DNA of 64,000 bases from Conexibacter woesei DSM 14684 (lineage in GTDB: Bacteria > Actinomycetota > Thermoleophilia > Solirubrobacterales > Solirubrobacteraceae): contig NC_013739.1 in the NCBI RefSeq assembly GCF_000025265.1, positions 4,078,001-4,142,000 of the forward strand, given 5' to 3'. Numbering within the stretch: the first letter of the stretch is position 1; the number at the start of each line of letters is the position of its first letter. Under the pieces are notes generated by a model. It had not been told where the DNA came from. It saw only the letters and a list, made by a program, of their open reading frames with translations, and searched no databases. The position numbers were made by a program, and so were the translations under genes. This document shows positions 52,869 to 61,245 of the stretch, one piece after another.

Positions 52869-53816
52869 ATGCCCCGCATCGCAACCGTGCAGCTCGAGCC
52901 GTCCTACATGGACCCGGCCGCCGGCCTGGAGCGCATCCGCAGGTTCACCGCGGACGCCGCGGCCGACGGCGCCGAGCTCGTCGTCTTCCCCGAGCTGCTG
53001 GTGCCCGGCTACCCACGCTACGTGCCCGACCCCTTCCCGCACACCGAGGAGGGGCGCCAGGCGTGGTCGGACATCCAGCGCTACCACCGCGCCTACCTGG
53101 AGCACTCGCAGCAGCTCCCCGGGCCGTTCACCCAGCAGCTCGGCGAGATCGCGCGCACGCACGGCTGCGCGCTGATCGTCGGTGTCTCCGAGCTGCACCC
53201 GACGCGCCGCGCCTGCATCTACAACAGCGCTGTCGCGATCGACCGCGACGGCACGTACCGCGGCAAGCGCCGCAAGCTCGTCGCGGTGATGCACGAGCGG
53301 CTCTACTTCACGCGCGGCGGGCGCGAGGACCTGCGCACGTTCGAGCTGGGCGGGGCCAACGTCGGCATCGCGATCTGCTTCGAGAACCACCACCCGCAGA
53401 TCCGCCGCGCGCTCGGCGAGCTGGGCGAGGAGATCCACTGCGCGCTGTGGACCGGCCCGACGCCGCGCGCGGTCGCCGCCGACGGCGGCCGCCACGAGCA
53501 GCACCGCGAGATCGCGGTCGCGCACGCGCTCGACACCGGCGCCTTCGTCGTCACCTCCAGCCAGGTGACCGACCGCGAGCCCGACGGCGGGCAGTACGGC
53601 TCCAACTGGGCGCACAGCGGCGGCAGCTACATCGTCGACCCGCTCGGGCGCACGCTTGCGTCGGTGCCCGACTGGGAGGAGGGGATCGCGATCGCCGACT
53701 GCGACCTCGCGCAGATCGACGTCGGCCGCCTCGTCTGGAACCCGTTCGGCGACGACCTGCGCGACGACCTCTTCGCGAGCCCGTTCGACGCGGCGCCGCT
53801 CGACGCGGACGGCTGA
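52869..53816 (+). CDS. nitrilase-superfamily hydrolase, second copy
   Basis: 315 aa. Triad E42 (FPELLVPGYPR), K136 (GKRRKLVAV) and C170 (IAICFENHHPQ). The Cys context lacks the WE/GEN of aliphatic amidases and of the nitrilase at 38206, so it belongs to a different branch, perhaps a carbamoylase or amide hydrolase. ATG 52869 follows AAGGAG. It runs toward the GntR gene, 25 bp away on the other strand. Confidence 0.88.
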   Translation: MPRIATVQLEPSYMDPAAGLERIRRFTADAAADGAELVVFPELLVPGYPRYVPDPFPHTEEGRQAWSDIQRYHRAYLEHSQQLPGPFTQQLGEIARTHGCALIVGVSELHPTRRACIYNSAVAIDRDGTYRGKRRKLVAVMHERLYFTRGGREDLRTFELGGANVGIAICFENHHPQIRRALGELGEEIHCALWTGPTPRAVAADGGRHEQHREIAVAHALDTGAFVVTSSQVTDREPDGGQYGSNWAHSGGSYIVDPLGRTLASVPDWEEGIAIADCDLAQIDVGRLVWNPFGDDLRDDLFASPFDAAPLDADG

Positions 53817-53841
53817 CCGCGGACCGGCCGCCGTGGCCGCG

Positions 53842-54633
53842 CTACGACGAGCTGCGCGGGAGCAGCTCGTCGAGCGACGGCAGGTGCACGCGCGTCGCGG
53901 CGGGATCGCCGTCGAGGCCGGCGGCGACCAGCTCGACCGACGAGCGCAGGTGCGAGGCGAGCAGCGCGACCGCCGCCTCGGCGTCGCCCTCCTCGAGCGC
54001 CGCGAGCATCTGCACGTGCTCCTCGGCGCGTCTCGCGACGTGCGCGGGGTGGCGCATCGACTCGACGCGGTAGCGCTCGCTGTTGCGCCACGCTGGGCCG
54101 ATCGAGCGCACCAGCCAATCCGACCCGCAGGCGCGGTACATCGTGAAGTGGAAGCGCTCGTGTGCGTTGCGCGCGCCGACCTGGTCGCCGCGTCTGCGCG
54201 CCGCGACGTGCTCGTCGAGCGCCTCGCGCGCGACGGCGCCGTCCTCCGCGCTGAAGCGGCCGGCGGCGGTCCGCATCGCCAGGCACTCGAGGTTGAGGCG
54301 CGTGAAGTACGTGTCGTGCAGGTCCTCGAGCGTCAGCGGCCGGACCCACGCGCCTTTGTGCGCGACGATCTCGACGAGCCCGAGGCCCTCCAGCCGCCGC
54401 AGCGCCTCGCGCACGGGCATGATCGACATCCCGAGCTGCTCGGCCAGCTCCTGCAGCCGCAACGGCGAGCCGGGCGGGATCTTCCCGTCCATGATCGCCT
54501 CGAAGACGGCCTCCTCGGCCTGGTCGCCGGCCGTCTGACGCGCCGGCCGCGCGATCGCAGGGGCGTCCGCGGCGGCCGCTGCCGCCCGTCCCGTGCCGTT
54601 GCCGTCCGTCGCCCGCCGTGCGCGCCTGCTCAT
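53842..54633 (-). CDS. GntR-family regulator, FCD type
   Basis: 263 aa. An Ala/Arg-rich leader (1-35) precedes the winged helix-turn-helix: ILxGKIPPGSPLRLQELAEQLG-like sequence near 47-70, MPVREALRRLEGLGLVEIVAHKGAWV near 72-97. The FCD effector domain follows (about 105-235), with His and Asp positions for a metal-bound acid. Such regulators often respond to a pathway carboxylate. Its ATG overlaps the FAH-gene stop (ATGA). As last gene of the operon it probably controls the operon's own promoter near 60105-60270. Confidence 0.92.
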   Translation of the reverse strand: MSRRARRATDGNGTGRAAAAAADAPAIARPARQTAGDQAEEAVFEAIMDGKIPPGSPLRLQELAEQLGMSIMPVREALRRLEGLGLVEIVAHKGAWVRPLTLEDLHDTYFTRLNLECLAMRTAAGRFSAEDGAVAREALDEHVAARRRGDQVGARNAHERFHFTMYRACGSDWLVRSIGPAWRNSERYRVESMRHPAHVARRAEEHVQMLAALEEGDAEAAVALLASHLRSSVELVAAGLDGDPAATRVHLPSLDELLPRSSS

Positions 54634-55484
54634 GTCAGTTCCACCGCCACCACGTTGTTGCGAAGCTCCCCAAGGCCTTCCACCTTCGTCACGATCACGT
54701 CCCCGTCGTCGAGAAAGACCTGCGGCTCCCGCGCGTTCCCGATTCCGCTCGGCGTCCCAGTCAGCACGATATCCCCTGCCCGCAGCGTCATGCCCCGGCT
54801 CAGCTCGGCGATCAGCCGCTCGAAGCGGAACGCGACCTGCGCGGTCGACGCATTCTGCATGGTCTCGCCGTTCAGCTCGCAGACGATCCGCAGATCGTGC
54901 GGGTCGGGCACGTCGTCGGCGGTCGTGATCCACGGCCCGAGCGGCATCGTCCCGTCGATCGACTTGCCCTTCAGCCACTGGCCGCCGTGCTCGCGCTGGA
55001 GGTCGCGCTGCGACACGTCGTTGGCGACGCAGAAGCCGAAGACGTGCTCCCACGCCCGCTCCTCCGGGATCGAACGGCCGTCCCTGCCGATCACGAGCAC
55101 GACCTCGGCCTCGTAGTCCCACTTCTGCGACAGGCGCGCGTCGAAGGCGACGTCGTCGGCCGGGCCGATCACCGTGTCCGGCCCCTTCGTGAAGAAGGTC
55201 GGGTGTCTCGGTCTGTCGGCCGGGTCCTGCCCCTCGCGCTTGCCGCTCGACTCCGCGAAGTGGTCCCAGTAGTTCCAGCCGGTGCACAGCACGTCGCGGT
55301 TGAAGCGCGTCAGCGGCGCCAGCAGGCGCACGTCCGCGAGCGGGACGCCCGCGCCGTCGGTGCTCACGGCGGCGCCGCGCACGACGTCGTCGACGCTCAC
55401 GCCGCTGGCGAGCGGCACGAAGCGGTCCTCCTCCACCACGCCGGCGCGCGGCGCGCCGTCGAGGAGCGCGCGGGCGAGCCTCAC
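54630..55484 (-). CDS. fumarylacetoacetate-hydrolase-family enzyme
   Basis: 284 aa. The FAH fold is shown by CTGWNYWDHFAES near 70, PTFFTKGPDTVIGP near 99 and DYEAEVVLVIGRDGRSIP near 126 (metal-binding Glu), then GFCVANDVSQRDLQ and GTPSGIGNAREP. Members hydrolyse, decarboxylate or hydrate ring-cleavage products. GTG 55484 overlaps the RidA stop. It probably acts late in the aromatic-type pathway of this operon. Confidence 0.92.
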   Translation of the reverse strand: MRLARALLDGAPRAGVVEEDRFVPLASGVSVDDVVRGAAVSTDGAGVPLADVRLLAPLTRFNRDVLCTGWNYWDHFAESSGKREGQDPADRPRHPTFFTKGPDTVIGPADDVAFDARLSQKWDYEAEVVLVIGRDGRSIPEERAWEHVFGFCVANDVSQRDLQREHGGQWLKGKSIDGTMPLGPWITTADDVPDPHDLRIVCELNGETMQNASTAQVAFRFERLIAELSRGMTLRAGDIVLTGTPSGIGNAREPQVFLDDGDVIVTKVEGLGELRNNVVAVELT

Positions 55485-55885
55485 GCCGCCTCCCCCACGA
55501 CCGCGATCGCGTTGATCTCGATCAGGTAGTCCTTGTTGACGAACTTCGACACCTCGACCAGCGTCGAGGCCGGCGCGACGCCGGTGAAGTACTGGCGGCG
55601 GACGGCGTGGATCGCCTCGAAGTCCTCCATGTTGCGGACGTAGACGTCGACCCGCACGATGTCGTCGAGCGTGCCGCCGGCGGTCTCGACCGCGGCCTGC
55701 AGGTTCTGGCAGACCTGGTGCGTCTGCGCGGAGACGTCGCCGACGCCGGTGACGCCGCCGTCGCGGTTGCGCGCGGTCATCCCCGAGACGAACACGAGCC
55801 GGCCCGTCGCCGCGGCGACGGTCGCGTGCGCGAAGTGGCCGTTCGGCACCGCGAGCTTGTCGGAGACCAGTTCCTGCTTGGGCAT
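55481..55885 (-). CDS. RidA/YjgF-family protein
   Basis: 134 aa. VSGMTARNRDGG and QNLQAAVETAGGTLDDIVRV with DVYVRNMEDFEAI are the family signature; the strictly conserved Arg of the imine-deaminase site is in the FVNKDYLIEINAIA region only as Lys, so classical RidA activity is doubtful. In 2-aminophenol-type pathways this family supplies 2-aminomuconate deaminase. ATG 55885 shares a base with the upstream stop (TGATG). Confidence 0.88.
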   Translation of the reverse strand: MPKQELVSDKLAVPNGHFAHATVAAATGRLVFVSGMTARNRDGGVTGVGDVSAQTHQVCQNLQAAVETAGGTLDDIVRVDVYVRNMEDFEAIHAVRRQYFTGVAPASTLVEVSKFVNKDYLIEINAIAVVGEAA

Positions 55886-56355
55886 CAGCGTGCGTCCTCG
55901 GGATCGGTGTACCAATCGGGCTGCGTCGGGTAGTGCGGGCCGTCGTAGAACTCGAGCAGCACCGAGTCCTCCTCCGCCAGCGTCGGCCCGTGCATGCTGC
56001 CCTTCGGATTCCAGTAGAACGACCCGGGCGCCAACGTGATCCCGGTCGCCGTGTACGAGTAGCGGCCCGACAGGCAGTACATGAACTGGTTCGACGCGTG
56101 CGCGTGCCGCGACGGCACGCCGCTGCCTCTCAGGAAGCGCACGAGCGCGATCGAGGCGCCGCTGTCGTCGTCGCGCCACAGCATCTTCTGCGCCAGCCCC
56201 GGCAGCGACTTGTCCGACCAGTCGAGCGCGCCGGGGTCGAGCAGGATCTCGCGGAAGCGCGCGAGCCCGTCGGCGCCCGGCTCCGTCGCGCGCGCGCCGT
56301 CGCCCGCGGCGCCGGAGCAGCGCGCCGGCTCGGACAGGTTCGCGGGCTCGGTCAT
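55885..56355 (-). CDS. cupin protein, 2,4'-dihydroxyacetophenone dioxygenase-like/ChrR-like
   Basis: 156 aa single cupin. GVPSRHAHASNQFMYCLSGRYSYTATG carries motif 1 with two His, and GSFYWNPKGSMHGPTLAEEDSV carries motif 2 with its His. YWNPKGSMHGP resembles ChrR-like and 2,4'-dihydroxyacetophenone-dioxygenase cupins. It could be a metal-dependent dioxygenase or isomerase. ATG 56355 overlaps the neighbouring cupin stop. Confidence 0.8.
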   Translation of the reverse strand: MTEPANLSEPARCSGAAGDGARATEPGADGLARFREILLDPGALDWSDKSLPGLAQKMLWRDDDSGASIALVRFLRGSGVPSRHAHASNQFMYCLSGRYSYTATGITLAPGSFYWNPKGSMHGPTLAEEDSVLLEFYDGPHYPTQPDWYTDPEDAR

Positions 56356-56693
56356 CCGAGCACCTTCAGCTCGATCAGGCGGCTGCGGTAGCGCGTCTCG
56401 CCCTCGTTCGTCAGCTTGTGCGGCTTGCCCGCCTCGCGGTAGACGACGCGCCCGACCGTCTCGTGCATCACCCGCGGCTCGCTGCCGTCGAGGAACTCCA
56501 TCACGTTGTTCGCCTCCTCGATCGCGATCACGAGGTACGGGTGATGGTGCAGATGCCAGGTCTGGACGCCGCCGGGGTCCAGCAGGACCTCCCACACGCG
56601 GACGTGCTCGTTCTCGAAGACGATCTGCGTGCCGACGTCGCCGAGCACGACGTCGCTCCCCGCCGGATCCGTCACGACGTCGCCGTTTGCCAT
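56352..56693 (-). CDS. small cupin protein, BauB-like
   Basis: 113 aa cupin. Motif 1 is QTWHLHHHPYLVIAIEE with clustered His, motif 2 GKPHKLTNEGETRYRSRLIEL. The length and FENEHVRVWEVLLDPGG start fit the BauB-like cupin group, often found in amine and amino-acid breakdown clusters; the reaction is unknown. Its start overlaps the monooxygenase gene by 22 bp, with GGAGAG inside that gene as the ribosome site. Confidence 0.85.
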   Translation of the reverse strand: MANGDVVTDPAGSDVVLGDVGTQIVFENEHVRVWEVLLDPGGVQTWHLHHHPYLVIAIEEANNVMEFLDGSEPRVMHETVGRVVYREAGKPHKLTNEGETRYRSRLIELKVLG

Positions 56694-58285
56694 TCCTGCT
56701 CTCTCCTCTGCTCGCTTCCAGTGATGCGGTCGTAGAGCTGCCCGGCGACGTCGTCGCCGGCCGTCGGGTCGAACGGCACGATCGCCGCGACGTGCGCGTC
56801 GGGGCGCAGCAGCAGGAGCGTGTCGTCGGGGACGCCCAGGCGGCGCTTGACGCGCTCGGCCGGGTCGAACATCGCGCGCTCGCGCAGGCCCGAGTCGTGC
56901 GGCGCGTCCCAGCGGCTGACGACGAGCCGGCGCAGTCCCGGGCGCTCGTCGCCGGCGATCCGCGGCCGGCGCCGGACGTCGGTGAAGTGGAGCGCGAGGA
57001 AGCTGTCGGCGGCGAGGTCGTGCAGGTGCGCCAGCCCGCCGTCGCCGAACAGCGGCAGGTCGGGCGCGCGGTCGCCGGCGCGCACCGCGGTCGGCGCCGA
57101 CCCTCTCTTGACCATCGACCAGTCGCCGCTGCCGTCAACGTCGAGGCTGACGCCGAGCAGCGCGCGCGTGAAGGCGTTGCCCCAGTTGCCGTCGCCCATC
57201 GCCTCGACGTCGCCGGCGCGGCCGTCCATGTAGGCGCGCGCGGCCTCCGCCATCTCGCCGGAGCCCTGGATCGCGACCGGCCCCTGCTCCTGCTCGTAGG
57301 CGTCCAGCAGCGACGGCTGCGCCCAGCCGCGCAGCACCCATGCCAGCCGCCACGGCAGGTTGGACGCGTCGAGCACGCCGGTGTTGAGGCCGAGCGCCCA
57401 CATCGGGGTGATCAGGTGCGCGGCGTCGCCCATCAGGAAGACGCGCCCGTCGCGCCAGCGGTCGGCGACGCGATGGTGGACGGTGTAGACGTTGGAGCCG
57501 ATCACCTCCAGCTCGCCGACCTCGCCGATGAAGCGACGCGCCTTGTCGGCCAGCTCCTCGCGACCCGGCTCGGGTCTGCCCGGCGCGAGCGGGTAGAGGA
57601 AGCGCCAGCAGTGCGGCTGGCGCACGAGGATCATCCACTCCTGCGGGTCGCCGAAGTAGGCGAGGTAGGGGTAGTCGCGCGGGTTGTCGACGTCGAGGTC
57701 GACCTTCAGGTCGACGAGGCAGTAGCGCTCGGCGAGCGTCGTGCCCTGCACCGCGATCCCGAGCTGCTCGCGGACCTGCGAGCGGCCGCCGTCGCACGCC
57801 AGCACGTAGCGCGCCTTCAGGGTCCGCTCGCCGCCGGGCGTCTGCGCGATCAGCTCGACGTGGTCGTCGCGCTCGGCGAAGCGCGTCAGCCGGTGCGACA
57901 TTTGCAGCGCGCCGGGCGCGAGCCGCTCCAGCGCGTCCTTCAGCACCGGCTCCAGCTCGTGCTGCGGAATGTTGACGACGAACGGGAAGCGCGTGTCCTC
58001 GGTCAGCGCGCCCGTCAGCACGCTCGCGCGGGCGGTGTTCGTCGCGCGGTCGAGGTCGCCGATCTCGTCGATTCGCAGCGAGGCGCGCAGCACGTCGTCG
58101 AGCGCGCCGTAGCGGTGCAGCACTTCCAGCGTGCGCGTCAGGACGGTGCCGGCCTTCGTGTCGAGCGAGAGGCGGTCGTCCTCCTCCAGCACGATCGTCT
58201 CGACGCCGTAGCGGGCGAGGCCGAGTGCGGTCACGAGACCGACCGGGCCGGCGCCGATCACGGCGACGGGCAGCTGCTCGCTCAT
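56672..58285 (-). CDS. FAD-dependent aromatic monooxygenase (PheA/MhpA type)
   Basis: 537 aa. FAD Rossmann motif VIGAGPVGLVTALGL at 9-23, DG motif CDGGRSQVRE near 170, and GDAAHLITPMWALGLNTG near 294-311. The C-terminal thioredoxin-like domain (about 405-520) is typical of phenol- and 3-(3-hydroxyphenyl)propionate-type hydroxylases. It adds one oxygen to an aromatic ring using NAD(P)H. ATG 58285 overlaps the SDR stop (ATGA). Confidence 0.92.
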   Translation of the reverse strand: MSEQLPVAVIGAGPVGLVTALGLARYGVETIVLEEDDRLSLDTKAGTVLTRTLEVLHRYGALDDVLRASLRIDEIGDLDRATNTARASVLTGALTEDTRFPFVVNIPQHELEPVLKDALERLAPGALQMSHRLTRFAERDDHVELIAQTPGGERTLKARYVLACDGGRSQVREQLGIAVQGTTLAERYCLVDLKVDLDVDNPRDYPYLAYFGDPQEWMILVRQPHCWRFLYPLAPGRPEPGREELADKARRFIGEVGELEVIGSNVYTVHHRVADRWRDGRVFLMGDAAHLITPMWALGLNTGVLDASNLPWRLAWVLRGWAQPSLLDAYEQEQGPVAIQGSGEMAEAARAYMDGRAGDVEAMGDGNWGNAFTRALLGVSLDVDGSGDWSMVKRGSAPTAVRAGDRAPDLPLFGDGGLAHLHDLAADSFLALHFTDVRRRPRIAGDERPGLRRLVVSRWDAPHDSGLRERAMFDPAERVKRRLGVPDDTLLLLRPDAHVAAIVPFDPTAGDDVAGQLYDRITGSEQRREQEWQTATS

Positions 58286-59025
58286 GCGCTCTCCTCCTCT
58301 TCGCGACCGAACGCGCGGTCGCGCGTGAGCGTCGAGCCGGTCATCGTCGCCGCGTCGGACAGCAGGAACAGCAGCGGCCCGACGACGTCCTCGGGCGTGC
58401 CGATGCCGGTCGTGCGCTGCCAGTGCTCGCGCTCGCCGCCGCTCGGGTTGGCGGCCTGAAATTGCGGCGTGTCGATCACGCCCGGGAAGACGGTGTTGAC
58501 GCGCACGCGGGCGTCGGCGACCTCGGCCGCGAGCGACTTCGCGAACGCGACGAGCGCGCCCTTGCTGGCGGCGTAGGCGGACGCCTGCGCGCGGCCCATG
58601 TGCGCGAGCCCGGAGGCGAAGACGAGGATCGTGCCGCGGCGGGCGGCGGTCATCTGCGGCAGGACCGCCTGGCAGCACCAGACGACGCCGTCGAGGTTGA
58701 CCGCCAGCGTGCGGCGCCACTGCGCGGGGTCCATCGCCGCGACGTCGGCGCGCGGCTGGACCGCGGCGCCGGCGACGAGCGCGTCGAGGCGGCCGTGCCG
58801 CGCGATCACACCCGCGATCGCGGCGTGGACGGCGTCGCGGTCGGCGACGTCGACCTGCTGCGGCTCGACGCGCGCGACGCCGTCGAGCGCGGCGGACGGG
58901 GCGACGTCGAAGACGACGGCGGTGCCGCCCGCGGCGGCGAAGCCGCGCGCGAGCGCCGCGCCGATGCCGTTCGCGCCGCCGGTCACGACGAGCACCTCGC
59001 CGCTCGCGTCGAAGCTCACCCTCAT
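58282..59025 (-). CDS. short-chain dehydrogenase/reductase
   Basis: 247 aa classical SDR. Cofactor motif TGGANGIGAALA near 15-26, the NAG-equivalent VAGAAV near 84, and catalytic YAASK near 151-155. It ends at a slightly shortened C-terminus. It oxidises or reduces a hydroxyl or keto group with NAD(P). Its ATG overlaps the stop of the Ldh2-type gene. Confidence 0.92.
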   Translation of the reverse strand: MRVSFDASGEVLVVTGGANGIGAALARGFAAAGGTAVVFDVAPSAALDGVARVEPQQVDVADRDAVHAAIAGVIARHGRLDALVAGAAVQPRADVAAMDPAQWRRTLAVNLDGVVWCCQAVLPQMTAARRGTILVFASGLAHMGRAQASAYAASKGALVAFAKSLAAEVADARVRVNTVFPGVIDTPQFQAANPSGGEREHWQRTTGIGTPEDVVGPLLFLLSDAATMTGSTLTRDRAFGREEEESA

Positions 59026-60104
59026 CGGACCGCCGCCGCGTGGACGGGCGGCTCGCCCAGCTCGACGCCGACGCTCGCTGCCGTCTCGCGCAGGCGCGCG
59101 AGCACCGTCGCGTCGAGCGCGACCCCCTGCTCGCGGGCGGCGGCGTGACGCTCCGCCTCGAGCTGGCCGGGCACGAGCAGCCGCTCGACCCCTGGTGCCG
59201 TCGGCGGGCTGGTGACCTGCGCGGACAGCTCCGCGACGCGCGCGGAGAACGTGTCGAGGTCGCCGGCGAAGCGCGCGACGTCGAGCGCGAGGAAGAAGTG
59301 GGCGCAGTCGTTCGGCACGCCGGTGTCGGCGTAGAGGCCGTTGACCGACCGCCCGAACGCGCCGCCCGACAGCACGCCGGTCAGCACGTCGACGATCAGC
59401 GCGAGCCCGTAGCCCTTGTGCCCGGCGGCCGGCAGCAACAGGCCGGCGATCGCGGCGACCGGGTCGGTCGTCGGCGCGCCGTCGGCGTCGGTCGCCCAGG
59501 TGGCGGGGATCGCACGTCCCTCCTGCGCGGCGAGGCGGATCTTGCCGAGCGCGGCCTCCGACAGCGCCATGTCGAGCACGAGCGGCTCGCCGCCGGCGCG
59601 CGGGACGCCGACCGCGAGCGGGTTGTTGCCGACGACGGCGTGCGCGCCGCCGGGAGCCGGCATCAGCGGTCGCGTGTTGGCGGCGGCGACGCCGACCATC
59701 CCGGCGTCCGCGGCGGCCTGCACGTAGCGGAAGGCGCCGCCGAAGTGGAACGCGTGGCGGACGGCGACGGCGCCGAGCCCGTGGGCGCGCGCCTTCTCGA
59801 TCGCGAGCGCCATCGCGGTGTCGGCGCTGATCACGCCGAGCGCGTGGCCGGCGTCGAGCACGGCGACGGCGCCGAGGTCGGCGACGGTCGCCGGCTCCGT
59901 CGCGGTCGCGACCGAGCCCTTGACGATCCGCTCGACGTACATCGGCACGAGCAGCGAGCCGTGCGACGGGATCCCGCGCATGTCAGCGTCGACGAGCGCG
60001 GTCGCGACGGTGCGTGCGGCGGCGGCCGGGAGGCCGGCGCCGGAGAAGACGGCCGCGAGGCGCTCGACGAGCCACGAGGGAGAGGTGTGGGTGGGTCCGG
60101 ACAT
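59022..60104 (-). CDS. malate/L-lactate dehydrogenase family (Ldh2) oxidoreductase
   Basis: 360 aa of the Ldh2/YlbC family: RGIPSHGSLLVPMYVERI near 41-58, AFHFGGAFRYVQAAADAG near 118-135, GNNPLAVGVP near 158 and LLPAAGHKGYGLALIVDVLTG near 218. These NAD(P) enzymes act on 2-hydroxyacids or on imines (piperideine carboxylate reductases). ATG 60104 is chosen; no strong ribosome site is visible. First gene of the eight-gene operon and divergent from the ACMSD-like gene. Confidence 0.9.
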   Translation of the reverse strand: MSGPTHTSPSWLVERLAAVFSGAGLPAAAARTVATALVDADMRGIPSHGSLLVPMYVERIVKGSVATATEPATVADLGAVAVLDAGHALGVISADTAMALAIEKARAHGLGAVAVRHAFHFGGAFRYVQAAADAGMVGVAAANTRPLMPAPGGAHAVVGNNPLAVGVPRAGGEPLVLDMALSEAALGKIRLAAQEGRAIPATWATDADGAPTTDPVAAIAGLLLPAAGHKGYGLALIVDVLTGVLSGGAFGRSVNGLYADTGVPNDCAHFFLALDVARFAGDLDTFSARVAELSAQVTSPPTAPGVERLLVPGQLEAERHAAAREQGVALDATVLARLRETAASVGVELGEPPVHAAAVR

Positions 60105-60176
60105 GGGATCTCGCACGGTCGGAAGGACGTGCTGCAGCGGCGGTTGCGACGCCTCTCCAGCTCGCGTTCGAAGTAC

Positions 60177-60208
60177 CTTGCGTGCAAGCTTATCGTTTAT
60201 CAAACTTG
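60177..60208. promoter_or_regulatory. palindromic sites in the divergent promoter of the aromatic-type locus
   Basis: CTTGCGTGCAAG (60177-60188) is a 5+5-bp palindrome around GT. It is followed by GTTTATCAAAC (60195-60205) and CTTG, mirroring the CAAG at 60185. This AT-rich island lies between the Ldh2-type gene and the amidohydrolase. The GntR regulator of the operon is the likely binder. TTTGAT-AAAC on the minus strand recalls the TTTGATCAAA element. Confidence 0.4.
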
Positions 60209-60270
60209 TGCGCGACCTCTTCTTCGCGACCGGTCAGCGCACCCACTTCGAACCCTCTGGAGCACTCCCG

Positions 60271-61221
60271 ATGCCAGGAATCGACGTCCACACCCACCTC
60301 GCCCCCGTGCTCGCGGAGGGAGCCGTGCGCGGCGTCGAGACGACCGCCGACGGCCGTCTGACGGTCGACGGCCACACCGTCGGCCCCGGCGACCTGTACC
60401 GCCCCGAGCGGCTCGTCGCCCACCTCGCCGCGATCGACCTCGACGCGGCCGCCGTCTCGATCCCGCCGCCGTTCTTCCGCCAGGGGCTCGGTCCCGGCGC
60501 GACCGAGAGCTGGGTCCGCGCGGCCAACGACGGGCTGCTCGCGGCGGTGCGCGAGCAGCCCGCGCTGCTGCCGCTCGCCTACCTCCCGCTCGACCGTCCG
60601 CAGCTCGCGCTGGAGGAGTACGCGCGCGTACGCGGCGAGCAGCGCTGGGCCGGCCTCGCGGCGAGCGCCGGCGGCCGCTCGGTCTCGCTCGCCGACCCGG
60701 CGCTCGCGCCGCTGTGGCGCGCGCTCGACGACGACGCGCGCCTGCTGCTGCTGCACCCCGGCAGCTCGCCGGACGCGCGGATGGACGAGTTCTACCTCGG
60801 CAACCTGCTCGGCAACCCGGTCGAGACGGCGGTCGCCGCCGCGCAGCTCGTCTTCGGCGACGTGCTCCCCACCCACCCCCGCATGCGCGTCCTGCTCGTC
60901 CACTGCGGCGGCTGCGCCGGCGGGCTCGTCGGCCGCTGGGAGCGCGGCGTCGCGACCGCCCGGCCGGGGCTGCGCCCGCTCAGCGAGCCGCCCCGCACCG
61001 CGGTCCGCCGCCTCCACGTCGACTGCCTCGCGCACGACCCGGCGGTCGTCTCGCATGCGGTGGAGGTGTTCGGCCCGGACAAGCTGCTGCTCGGCAGCGA
61101 CTGGCCGTTCCCGATGGGGATCGAGGACCCCGCCGAGCTGATCGCCCACCTCGACGACGACCTGCGCCACCGCATCGCGGTCGACAACGCCCGCGCCGCG
61201 CTCGGTCTCAGGCTCGGCTAG
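60271..61221 (+). CDS. amidohydrolase_2 family protein, ACMSD-like
   Basis: 316 aa. DVHTH at residues 5-9 (HxH metal ligands), LLVHCGGCAGGLVGRWERG near 209-227 (His ligand), and LGSDWPFPMG near 272 (Asp). This fits the 2-amino-3-carboxymuconate-6-semialdehyde decarboxylase/gamma-resorcylate decarboxylase branch, which decarboxylates aromatic acids or ring-cleavage products. ATG 60271 follows TGGAG. Divergent from the operon with FAD monooxygenase, RidA and FAH genes, so it probably belongs to the same pathway. Confidence 0.88.
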   Translation: MPGIDVHTHLAPVLAEGAVRGVETTADGRLTVDGHTVGPGDLYRPERLVAHLAAIDLDAAAVSIPPPFFRQGLGPGATESWVRAANDGLLAAVREQPALLPLAYLPLDRPQLALEEYARVRGEQRWAGLAASAGGRSVSLADPALAPLWRALDDDARLLLLHPGSSPDARMDEFYLGNLLGNPVETAVAAAQLVFGDVLPTHPRMRVLLVHCGGCAGGLVGRWERGVATARPGLRPLSEPPRTAVRRLHVDCLAHDPAVVSHAVEVFGPDKLLLGSDWPFPMGIEDPAELIAHLDDDLRHRIAVDNARAALGLRLG

Positions 61222-61245
61222 GAGCGTGGCGCGTGCCGCACCGCG

